Source of the DNA: Henriciella mobilis
GTDB taxonomy: Bacteria; Pseudomonadota; Alphaproteobacteria; Caulobacterales; Hyphomonadaceae
Assembly: GCF_003576315.1 (NCBI RefSeq)
Contig: NZ_QWFZ01000039.1
Coordinates: 62,001-126,000, forward strand
Direction of reading: 5' to 3'
DNA: 64,000 bases
In this document: positions 9,940 to 19,420 of the stretch, one piece after another
Numbering within the stretch: the stretch's first letter is position 1
Layout: each line of letters starts with the position of its first letter
The notes under the pieces: generated by a model
What the model saw: only the letters and a program-made list of their open reading frames with translations
The model's database searches: none
What the model was told of the DNA's origin: nothing
Translations under genes and position numbers: made by a program

Positions 9940-11193
9940 TCAAGCTTCGCGCTTTAGCCTTCTGACGAGGTCTGCATTGAAGTTGACGATGTTGGATACG
10001 GCCTCATGCGAGAAAGTCGCGCCTGCGTACCAAGTCGCCGCCTCTCCCTGCATGTCCCGGAACCTTTGAAGTAATCCATTCCGAATCGCCTCGCAGTCAT
10101 ACTGCGCGAAATACTTCCAGCTCTTCTGAAGGATAACATTCACTGGACGACCGCCTTGGGCCGTGATTTCGGAGAGCAAGATTTCCTGGAGTTCTGCGTC
10201 AGAGTAGGTGCCTGTCAATTGGCCGGTCAGATACAACTGTCCGCCAAGTTCGGGTTCCCGACCATCGAGCCGAGCAGACATCATTCGTCCATATGGTGCG
10301 CCTGGAACGACTGCTGCGCTGTATGCCTGAACGGTCACATCGTCAAACCAGTCCTGAACAGCGACGAGCGTGGTTGTATAACCGTTCCACTTTACAGCCT
10401 CGGCGACGGCTTTTTCATTCTCTGTCGGATCGGCGATCGCATTGAATTCATCCATGGCAATCGTACAGACGATCAGGTCGAACTCCTGAGCGACGCCAGT
10501 TTCAGTTGTTATCGACGGCAGCGCACCTGTCCGATCGACTTTAGTGACGCGGCTTGCGAGATTTACATCCAGACCGGCCGCCGCCCGCTCCCAGAATGCG
10601 CTCCATCCCTGCGCTGGCATCTTAAGCTGTTTGAGTAGTCCCGTCAGAATAAGATCCAGATCGTTCCAACGCATGGCTTGCACTGTTGGCGTCTCATCGA
10701 CAAAGCCATAGCCGAGATTGGTCATGGACCTGTACATGAACCGTTCGATCTTGTGCAGCTTTCGTTCGCGCAACCATTCTGCAATTGGTTGAGCCGCCTG
10801 TTTCTGGGCCCAATCGGGTATTCGAGCACGCCCCAAGGCGGACATCAGCCGTTGGCGTGCATAAAGAAACTGTGCGACCTGGACAGCGAGCGGTGCTCCG
10901 TCTCCTCGTTTTACGTAATCCAGAAAGTCTTCGCCATCGAAAAGCTGTTCGCCAAGGGGCCGCAGATCAATTCTGGCTTTCTTCATCCAATCCAGAACAC
11001 GTCTGTGTGCCCGGGTAGTGTAACAAGTGCCCATTTCGACGACAGCGTCGCCTCTGACAAAGGAAAACGACTTGCCGCCCAGATAGGGATTGGCCTCAAA
11101 GACCGTTGGGTGGAATCGTCCTGTCTCTTGCAGCAGCCGCGCCAGGCTGAGGCCGGCAGGGCCGCCTCCGATTATTCCTACGCTACGCTTCAT
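9940..11193 (-). CDS. FAD-dependent oxidoreductase, flavin amine oxidase-like
   Basis: A 417-residue flavoprotein. The N-terminal dinucleotide-binding motif GGGPAG (9-14) is followed by an acidic residue at the end of the second strand (VFEAN) and the GG motif NPYLGGKSF, as in protoporphyrinogen oxidase and amine oxidase relatives. The middle domain is aromatic-rich and probably forms the substrate pocket. No signal peptide is visible. The substrate cannot be named. It is probably co-transcribed with the downstream thioesterase-like gene and is divergent from the histidine kinase gene. Confidence 0.75.
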   Translation of the reverse strand: MKRSVGIIGGGPAGLSLARLLQETGRFHPTVFEANPYLGGKSFSFVRGDAVVEMGTCYTTRAHRRVLDWMKKARIDLRPLGEQLFDGEDFLDYVKRGDGAPLAVQVAQFLYARQRLMSALGRARIPDWAQKQAAQPIAEWLRERKLHKIERFMYRSMTNLGYGFVDETPTVQAMRWNDLDLILTGLLKQLKMPAQGWSAFWERAAAGLDVNLASRVTKVDRTGALPSITTETGVAQEFDLIVCTIAMDEFNAIADPTENEKAVAEAVKWNGYTTTLVAVQDWFDDVTVQAYSAAVVPGAPYGRMMSARLDGREPELGGQLYLTGQLTGTYSDAELQEILLSEITAQGGRPVNVILQKSWKYFAQYDCEAIRNGLLQRFRDMQGEAATWYAGATFSHEAVSNIVNFNADLVRRLKREA

Positions 11194-11338
11194 GAGTAGA
11201 GTTTAGTCCTAGGGGCAGTTTCGGGCCGACGATGGTTCAAGTGATTTCTCGCAATAGCGGCTTTTACAAGCGAGGATCTTCTGCAGGTCTCAATGCAATT
11301 TAGACATTTGGACTGCTTTGTTTTGCAGGAAGTTAAGA

Positions 11339-13075
11339 TTGTTCTTGTACCAGCGTCTCTTAATGGCTGCGCCCTCGACTACTCCGTCATGGATCAGACT
11401 TTTGTTTGATCGACTGCCCGCACCGCGCACGGCAGTGGAGGGACGCGTATACGGCGAGATGCAGTCGCTTCTGGTGCGATTGCTCGTGCCAATGGCTGTC
11501 ATCAACATCGTAAACGGCCTTATCTATTCTGCTGCCTTCCTGCAGGTGGTTGAAGTCTGGAAGGTTGCCATATGGTTTGTGCCTGTTGCGCTGTATTCGC
11601 TCATGCAGACCCTGGCCTACATGCGGCTTTCCAAAAAGAAGACGCCGACTCACGTATCTGGACGGTTCCTGCGCAAGGCCGAGCTATCGTCTCTTGTGCT
11701 TGGCGTGATATGGGGTGTTTCTACCTATCTCTTCCATTCCGACAATCAGCTCGCGAACCTTTTTATCTGTATCGTTATTGCAGGCATGGGCGCGGGCACA
11801 ATGTCGATACTTGGGCCTGTTGCCCGGGTCGGTAGCCGATTCCTGATCGGCAGCGTCACAATCATGCTGGCGACGAATATCCTTAAGAATTCGCCATTTG
11901 CGGTCGAGGTGACCCTTCTGGCACTGTCCTTCACGGCCGCATTGCTGATTGGCGGCGCTCGCAACTACCGTCACATCTACGACATGATCGTCCAGGGCAT
12001 GCAAAGTGAGACGGCTAAAGAGCTGCTCGCTGACGCTATTGAATCGTCCAATGACGCATTTGCCTTTTATGAAGCGAACGGCGACCTCATGGTCGCTAAT
12101 GCGCGACACCGCGACTGGATTGGAACTGAAAAGCCGGAGTTTCATGTCGGTGAAGACCGGGTGCCCGTCCTTCTCAAGAACGGACGTTGGCTAATGCGTT
12201 CAACCCGGGAGACGGGGAAGGGCGGCGCCGTTGTTGTTCATACGGATATTACAGCGCTCAAGACGCGGGAACGTGAGCTGATCGAAGCTCAACGCGAGGC
12301 CGTAGAAGCAGATGCGGCGAAAAGTCGTTTCCTTTCGACAATGAGCCATGAGCTTCGCACGCCCATGAACATCATTCTCGGTTTCTCGAAGCTCATGAAC
12401 GGCGATTCGAAGATCCGTCTTTCAGACGAGGAAATCCGCGAGTATGCAGACAATATTCACACAAGCGGCACGCACCTTTTGAAGCTAATCAATGACATCA
12501 TTGATTATTCAAAGGTCGGCCTGGATCGCATTGCAATCAATCCGACGGCAGTGGAGACACAGGCGTTACTGACCGAAGCGATTACGCTGGCGGCCGGATT
12601 TGAGAGTAAGCCATCAGTGGACTCGTTTGATGTTTCGGTATCACCGAAGCTGTCGATGATGATGGTCGACGAAACCGCGATGAAGCGAATTCTCATCAAC
12701 CTGCTGACCAATGCCATCCGTTTTAATCGTGAGGGCTGCAAAGTTGTGATCCGGGCGGGGCTCAATGGCGAGGGCGTACCATTCATTGCAGTGCGCGATT
12801 TCGGGCCAGGTATTCCTGAGAACAAGCTCGAGCGTGTTTTCGAAGCATTCTATCAAGGCGACTCGAATCTTGACCGCCAATATGGTGGGACCGGGCTCGG
12901 TCTCACGCTATGTCGGCACTTGGCGCGTCTTTTGGCTGGCGATGTGATCCTGAAGTCGCGTGTGGGCGTTGGCACGACAGCCATCCTCACGCTTCCAAAA
13001 TCTGTACTGGTTCATGAAGAACAAATCACTGTCGCCGAAGCCAATACTGAGAGCGAAGACCGGGACGTTGCGTAG
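11339..13075 (+). CDS. Polytopic sensor histidine kinase, orphan
   Basis: The N-terminal third has about six hydrophobic segments. A PAS-like region follows (around SSNDAFAFYEANGDLMVAN), then a HisKA domain with phospho-acceptor His337 in MSHELRTPMN and a HATPase domain with N box (NLLTNAIRFN), G1 (DFGPGIPE) and G2 (GGTGLGL). The layout resembles the membrane-bound cell-cycle kinases of Caulobacterales, but I cannot assign it to one. No response regulator is nearby. The start is uncertain: I use TTG at 11339, six bases after AGGAAG. The first in-frame ATG, at 11363, has no ribosome-binding site. The stop lies one base before the convergent rlmJ stop. Confidence 0.85.
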   Translation: MFLYQRLLMAAPSTTPSWIRLLFDRLPAPRTAVEGRVYGEMQSLLVRLLVPMAVINIVNGLIYSAAFLQVVEVWKVAIWFVPVALYSLMQTLAYMRLSKKKTPTHVSGRFLRKAELSSLVLGVIWGVSTYLFHSDNQLANLFICIVIAGMGAGTMSILGPVARVGSRFLIGSVTIMLATNILKNSPFAVEVTLLALSFTAALLIGGARNYRHIYDMIVQGMQSETAKELLADAIESSNDAFAFYEANGDLMVANARHRDWIGTEKPEFHVGEDRVPVLLKNGRWLMRSTRETGKGGAVVVHTDITALKTRERELIEAQREAVEADAAKSRFLSTMSHELRTPMNIILGFSKLMNGDSKIRLSDEEIREYADNIHTSGTHLLKLINDIIDYSKVGLDRIAINPTAVETQALLTEAITLAAGFESKPSVDSFDVSVSPKLSMMMVDETAMKRILINLLTNAIRFNREGCKVVIRAGLNGEGVPFIAVRDFGPGIPENKLERVFEAFYQGDSNLDRQYGGTGLGLTLCRHLARLLAGDVILKSRVGVGTTAILTLPKSVLVHEEQITVAEANTESEDRDVA

Positions 13076-13861
13076 TTAGCGGCTCCACAAATTGTCTAAC
13101 GCTTCCCCAATTGCATAGGCCGGACGGGCCATGGCCGGTGTCGTACGCAGACCGATCATGGCAGAGCCTGTGAGTGCGGTATCCTTGTCGCTCTCGGGCG
13201 GCCAGTGAGTGCCTGCAACAAAGCCATAGTCGAGGCTGGCCAGGAATTGGCCGAACTCAAGTTCACGCTCGTCCTTGAAACGTGGCATCCAGACCAGAAA
13301 CATGGCCTTTGGCCAGCGTTTCAGGGCTCGCGGAATCCAGTCGGCCAGTGCCTCCATATCCCGATCAGTTTCGTAGCTCGGATCGAGGAATGCAATGAGC
13401 CGCTCCTTGCTGCGCGGCTGGAGGGTGAGCGCGCCTTTATAGCCGTCTTCCTTTAAGGCTCGTGTCCTCTTGTCGCTTGCGAGTGAGCGCGACAGCTTTT
13501 CATATTCAGCAGGATGCTTCTCGAAAAAGACCATACGGTCCTGATCACGCAAGCAATGACGGGCGAGGGCAGGGGAGCCTGGATAATTCCTGACAGTGCA
13601 GCTGCGAACAAAATCCAGCCATGGGCCAAGCGGTTCAGGTGCCTGCCCCATATCCAGAAGGCGCGTCACGCCTTGATCGGCTTCACCAGTCTTGCGCGAT
13701 TGGCTGCTGGTCAGGTCGTAATTGCCTGCAGCCGAGTGCGTTTCGATATACAGCCACGGGTGATCGGCACGCGCGGCTATTTCCAATATGGAAAAGAGGA
13801 CGGCATGCTTGAACACATCCGCCCTGTTTCCGGCGTGAAACCCATGCTGATAGGAAAGCAA
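13076..13861 (-). CDS. rlmJ: 23S rRNA (adenine(2030)-N6)-methyltransferase RlmJ
   Basis: A 261-residue SAM-dependent methyltransferase. The N-terminus YQHGFHAGNRADVFKH is diagnostic for RlmJ, and the catalytic motif is DPSYE at 160-163 (DPPY in most members). It methylates A2030 of 23S rRNA. It is immediately convergent with the histidine kinase gene and lies 11 bases downstream of the M28 peptidase gene's coding end in the same orientation, so read-through from that gene is likely. Confidence 0.93.
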   Translation of the reverse strand: MLSYQHGFHAGNRADVFKHAVLFSILEIAARADHPWLYIETHSAAGNYDLTSSQSRKTGEADQGVTRLLDMGQAPEPLGPWLDFVRSCTVRNYPGSPALARHCLRDQDRMVFFEKHPAEYEKLSRSLASDKRTRALKEDGYKGALTLQPRSKERLIAFLDPSYETDRDMEALADWIPRALKRWPKAMFLVWMPRFKDERELEFGQFLASLDYGFVAGTHWPPESDKDTALTGSAMIGLRTTPAMARPAYAIGEALDNLWSR

Positions 13862-13872
13862 GACTGTGCGCC

Positions 13873-15663
<1,791 letters not shown>

Positions 15664-15760
15664 GTAGATTTCTCCCGAAGAGGTTTCGAAACCGCTTCTC
15701 GCATAGGGCTCATGTACGAACAAGCAAAGCGCTGCCGCGGCAGTTGAATGAACGATTACA

Positions 15761-16663
15761 TCAGTCGTCCGGCAGGGGAATGAATTCACTTTCGCCCATG
15801 GGAAGCTGGAATCGCGAGCCGGAAAAGCCGTTTTCAATTGAGGTTCGCCAGTCATCCCGGGCTGTGTCTATCAATTGAGAATCGCTCGCGACGAAATTCC
15901 AGTTGATTTTACGTGGGCTATCCATCGCTTTTCCTCCCGCCAGCATCAGATAGCTTTCTGGAGTCGCTTCGACGCGTACCGAGGCGCCGCGAGACAGGAT
16001 AGCCATCGAACCGGCCTCGATCTTCTGACCGTCAATACGGGCTTCTCCACCGGCAACATAGATCGCGCGTTCTTCAGCGGCATCATCTGGAACGTCGAAC
16101 TGCGCGCCGTTCGTCGCATTGATGCCAACGTACCAGATACCCCAGGGAAACTCGACAGGTGAAGCATGCCCCCAGGCATTGCCCGCGAGCACCTGCGCGG
16201 TTGCGCCGCCGAGGTTGAATTGAGGCAGCGTTTGCTTTGGGTGGTGGGTAAATGAAGGCTCGATTTGTTCGTGCGTTTGGGGAAGGGCCACCCATGTCTG
16301 GATCCCATGAAGGCGTTGGCCACTCCGGCGCTCGGGTTCAGGAGTTCGTTCCGAGTGCACAATACCTTTGCCGGCCACCATCCAGTTAACAGCTCCGGGG
16401 CGTATTACGATGTCGGAGCCTACCGTATCCTTGTGTCCAATGGCGCCTTCAAACAGGTATGTGACGGTTGCAAGGCCAATATGGGGATGAGGTCGAACAT
16501 CCATGCCATCGCCGGGCTGGTAATCGACCGGACCGAAATGATCGAAAAAGATGAACGGTCCCACCATGCGGCGCTTATGAAACGGAAGCACGCGTCGAAC
16601 TTTGAAGCCGCCCCCAAGTTCATGAACGCGGGACTCGATAAGCAAGTCGATTGAATCTGTCAT
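15761..16663 (-). CDS. Pirin family protein
   Basis: A 300-residue bicupin. The N-terminal cupin carries the metal-binding pattern RPHPHIGLATVTYLFEG and GKGIVHSER, and a C-terminal pirin domain follows. Bacterial pirins include quercetin dioxygenases and redox-responsive modulators, and the sequence does not distinguish these. It is divergent from the UDG-family gene with only about 30 bases between the likely starts, so the promoters must overlap. Confidence 0.92.
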   Translation of the reverse strand: MTDSIDLLIESRVHELGGGFKVRRVLPFHKRRMVGPFIFFDHFGPVDYQPGDGMDVRPHPHIGLATVTYLFEGAIGHKDTVGSDIVIRPGAVNWMVAGKGIVHSERTPEPERRSGQRLHGIQTWVALPQTHEQIEPSFTHHPKQTLPQFNLGGATAQVLAGNAWGHASPVEFPWGIWYVGINATNGAQFDVPDDAAEERAIYVAGGEARIDGQKIEAGSMAILSRGASVRVEATPESYLMLAGGKAMDSPRKINWNFVASDSQLIDTARDDWRTSIENGFSGSRFQLPMGESEFIPLPDD

Positions 16664-16695
16664 CCCATGTATCCTCGCTGTTGCCCAGTGCTGTC

Positions 16696-17307
16696 ATGAT
16701 GGCGCATCATTGGCATGTGACCAGCTCTCTCAGTGAATATTTGGAAGCAATACGGTCGTGTCGGCTTTGCGAGGCAGACATGGAACGCCCACCTAATCCA
16801 ATTCTTCAAGCTTCGGACAGCGCCAGAATACTCGTAGCGGGGCAGGCACCCGGCAATCTGGCCGACCGTTCTGGACGGCCGTTTACTGATCCTTCTGGCG
16901 TTCGGCTGCGTGAGTGGATGGGGGTTTCTGAGGACGAGTTCTACGATCACCAGCGTATTGCAATTGTTCCGATGGGGTTTTGCTTTCCTGGTTATGATTC
17001 AAAAGGTGGAGATCGCCCGCCGATGAAAGTCTGCGCGCGTACCTGGCATCAGGGGCTACTGGCTCGATTGCCAAGACTCGAACTCATACTTGCAGTTGGT
17101 GGCTATTCGCAAAGCTGGCACCTGAACCTGCCGGGTTCGGCCCGCCTGACTGAAGTCGTTCAAAACTGGCGTCACCATCTTGAAAACAGCAACACGATCC
17201 CGACCCCACATCCAAGCTGGCGAAACAATGCATGGCTAAAGAAGAATTCATGGTTTGAGGAGGAGCTTCTTCCGGTGCTCCGCGAAAAGGTGAGATCACT
17301 TTTATGA
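16696..17307 (+). CDS. Uracil-DNA glycosylase superfamily protein with four-Cys cluster
   Basis: A 203-residue UDG-superfamily protein. Motif A is GQAPG, followed by SGRPFTDPSG; the C-terminal motif is TPHPSWRNNAW. Cysteines in CRLC and in GFCFPG and KVCART (16 residues apart) match the 4Fe-4S ligand spacing of family 4 enzymes. The usual Glu of the family 4 GEAPG motif is Gln here, so uracil excision activity is not assured. The ATG at 16696 is followed at once by another ATG, and neither has a good ribosome-binding site. It overlaps the next gene by ATGA. Confidence 0.82.
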   Translation: MMAHHWHVTSSLSEYLEAIRSCRLCEADMERPPNPILQASDSARILVAGQAPGNLADRSGRPFTDPSGVRLREWMGVSEDEFYDHQRIAIVPMGFCFPGYDSKGGDRPPMKVCARTWHQGLLARLPRLELILAVGGYSQSWHLNLPGSARLTEVVQNWRHHLENSNTIPTPHPSWRNNAWLKKNSWFEEELLPVLREKVRSLL

Positions 17308-18287
17308 GATGGCTCGCCGTCCTTATACTGTTTGTGACTTCAGCGTGTGCGACGCCCAAGTTACAGTCGCGCCTTGATCTGGAAAGTACCGTGCAGCCCA
17401 GTTTTACGCCCGAACAGAATGAATTCACGTCATTCGACGGGGCCAAGCTGGGACTGAGCGTCTGGGAGGCCGATCAGCCAACGCCCGAATATGTCGTCGT
17501 CGGTCTCCACGGCATGAATGATTATGCCAACGCGTTTCATATGCTGGCGCCCTGGATGGCGAAACGAGGTGTTACGACGTATGCCTATGATCAACGCGGT
17601 TTTGGGCGATCGGACAATCGCGGAATATGGCCGAAACCCGATCTCATGCGGAAGGATCTGAGGACCGCGATCGAGCTTGCACGGCAACGTCACCCGAACA
17701 CACCTGTTGCGGTCGTCGGAATCTCAATGGGCGGCGCCGTCGCCATGACAGTATTCGGGTCAGGCAATCCGCCAGTTGGCGTGGATAGGCTGATATTATC
17801 TGGACCAGGTTTGCGTGGCTGGGGAACATTGAACCCGCTGTACAAGGCAAGCCTCTGGCTATCGACGCATGTGAGACCAGGCTGGGTGGTCCGCCCTCCA
17901 AGAGGCGTCAAGATCGAGCCCTCGGATAATGTCGAGATGCTCCAGGACCTCTGGCGCGATCCCCTTGGCTTGAAAGAAAATCGTATAGACCAAGTCTTTG
18001 GCCTTGTAGGCCTTATGGAAGAAGCGCATGGAGCCGCACCTGCGCTTACGCCAAACGTTCCAACCCTGATCACGTACGGCGCCAAGGACATCGTCATTCC
18101 ACCGTCCGCCATCAAGCGGACCATACGTGTATTACCGGATCATGTGCGCACGGCCTATTACGAAGGTGGTTATCACATGCTGCTGCGTGACTTGCAGGCG
18201 GAAACAGTTTTTGCGGACCTTATGGCTTTCCTGAAAGATGATGCCAGCGAATTTCCTTCTGGAGCACCGAATATTCCACGAGACTGA
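17304..18287 (+). CDS. Alpha/beta hydrolase lipoprotein, lysophospholipase/monoglyceride lipase-like
   Basis: A 327-residue serine hydrolase of the Hydrolase_4 group. A lipoprotein signal is visible (MRWLAVLILFVTSACAT, Cys at 15), and the nucleophile elbow is GISMGGAV (about 139-146). The oxyanion region is VVGLHGMNDYANAF, YDQRGFGRSDNRG is typical of monoglyceride lipases, and the catalytic His lies in GGYHMLLRD. It probably acts on lipids at the cell envelope. The start overlaps the stop of the UDG-family gene (ATGA), so the two are co-translated despite unrelated roles. Confidence 0.87.
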   Translation: MRWLAVLILFVTSACATPKLQSRLDLESTVQPSFTPEQNEFTSFDGAKLGLSVWEADQPTPEYVVVGLHGMNDYANAFHMLAPWMAKRGVTTYAYDQRGFGRSDNRGIWPKPDLMRKDLRTAIELARQRHPNTPVAVVGISMGGAVAMTVFGSGNPPVGVDRLILSGPGLRGWGTLNPLYKASLWLSTHVRPGWVVRPPRGVKIEPSDNVEMLQDLWRDPLGLKENRIDQVFGLVGLMEEAHGAAPALTPNVPTLITYGAKDIVIPPSAIKRTIRVLPDHVRTAYYEGGYHMLLRDLQAETVFADLMAFLKDDASEFPSGAPNIPRD

Positions 18288-18351
18288 GCCGGCGGGTTGA
18301 CCATGCCTTTGTGATCGCTAAGCCGCCATGAGGCAGTGCGGGAGTCCGTAG

Positions 18352-19398
18352 ATGTTTGACCATCCTTCTTATGACCACCATGAAGGCGTCCACTTTTTCG
18401 AGGACGAGGCCAGTGGTCTCAAAGCGATCATAGCCATTCATTCGTCTGCGCTTGGGCCGGCGGCGGGTGGTTGCAGGATGTGGCCATATGCCACCGGAGA
18501 GCAGGCTTTAAGGGATGCGCTGCGCCTGTCTCAGGGCATGAGCTTCAAGAATGCGATGGCTAGTTTGCCGCTCGGCGGCGGAAAGTCGGTTATCTGGGGT
18601 AACGCAAAAACTGACAAGTCGCCTGCGCTGTTTGAGGCGTTCGGGCGCGCTATCGAGTCTCTGAATGGTCGATACTATACCGCAGAAGATGTCGGTGTGA
18701 CGACGTCGGACATGGCATTGGTCGCGTCGCAGACGAAATATGTTGCAGGGCTGGATACGGGCGCAGCAGCGAGCGGAGATCCATCACCTATCACGGCCGG
18801 CGGCGTCTATCGTGGCATCAAGACGTGCGCCGAGCGCGCTTTTGGCTCGGCAGACCTTTCCGGAAGAACGATCGCCGTTCAAGGTGTTGGCTCCGTCGGC
18901 GGCTATCTCTGTGATCACCTGGCTCAAGAAGGAGCCAGACTATTCGTTTGCGACATCGACCAGGAAACCGTGACCCGTGTTTGCGAACGGACAGGCGCTT
19001 CCCGGGTCAATACCGACGATATTTATGACGTCGACGCGGACATCTTTTCCCCGAACGCACTGGGCGCCGTCATCAACAAGGCGACGCTTGGCCGTCTGAA
19101 AGTAAAGGTCGTCGCAGGTGGTGCGAACAATCAGCTTGCTAGTCCTGACATGGATAGCGCTCTTCGCGAAGCCGGTATCCTTTATGCACCCGATTATGTC
19201 ATCAACGGCGGCGGGATCATAAACGTGGCCGCGGAGATTTCCGGCGAATACTCTCGTAGCTGGGTTATGGATAAGCTCGATGTTCTTATCGAGACATTGG
19301 GCGAGGTGCTGGATGAAGCCCTTAAAGCCTCTCTACCAACAAATCTCGTTGCTGAGCGTATTGCACGTCAGAGGATCGCAGCCGCGAAGCGCGGCTGA
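18352..19398 (+). CDS. ldh: Leucine dehydrogenase family (Glu/Leu/Phe/Val dehydrogenase)
   Basis: A 348-residue NAD-dependent amino acid dehydrogenase that deaminates branched-chain amino acids to 2-oxo acids. The dimerisation and substrate domain has GGCRMWPY and the catalytic-Lys motif PLGGGKSVI. The Rossmann domain has GVGSVGGYL. The length fits leucine or phenylalanine dehydrogenases rather than glutamate dehydrogenase. A GGAG ribosome-binding site precedes the ATG. It ends 22 bases before the convergent RNase E gene. Confidence 0.9.
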   Translation: MFDHPSYDHHEGVHFFEDEASGLKAIIAIHSSALGPAAGGCRMWPYATGEQALRDALRLSQGMSFKNAMASLPLGGGKSVIWGNAKTDKSPALFEAFGRAIESLNGRYYTAEDVGVTTSDMALVASQTKYVAGLDTGAAASGDPSPITAGGVYRGIKTCAERAFGSADLSGRTIAVQGVGSVGGYLCDHLAQEGARLFVCDIDQETVTRVCERTGASRVNTDDIYDVDADIFSPNALGAVINKATLGRLKVKVVAGGANNQLASPDMDSALREAGILYAPDYVINGGGIINVAAEISGEYSRSWVMDKLDVLIETLGEVLDEALKASLPTNLVAERIARQRIAAAKRG

Positions 19399-19420
19399 AA
19401 CCCTCCGAGGCGATTGTCGA

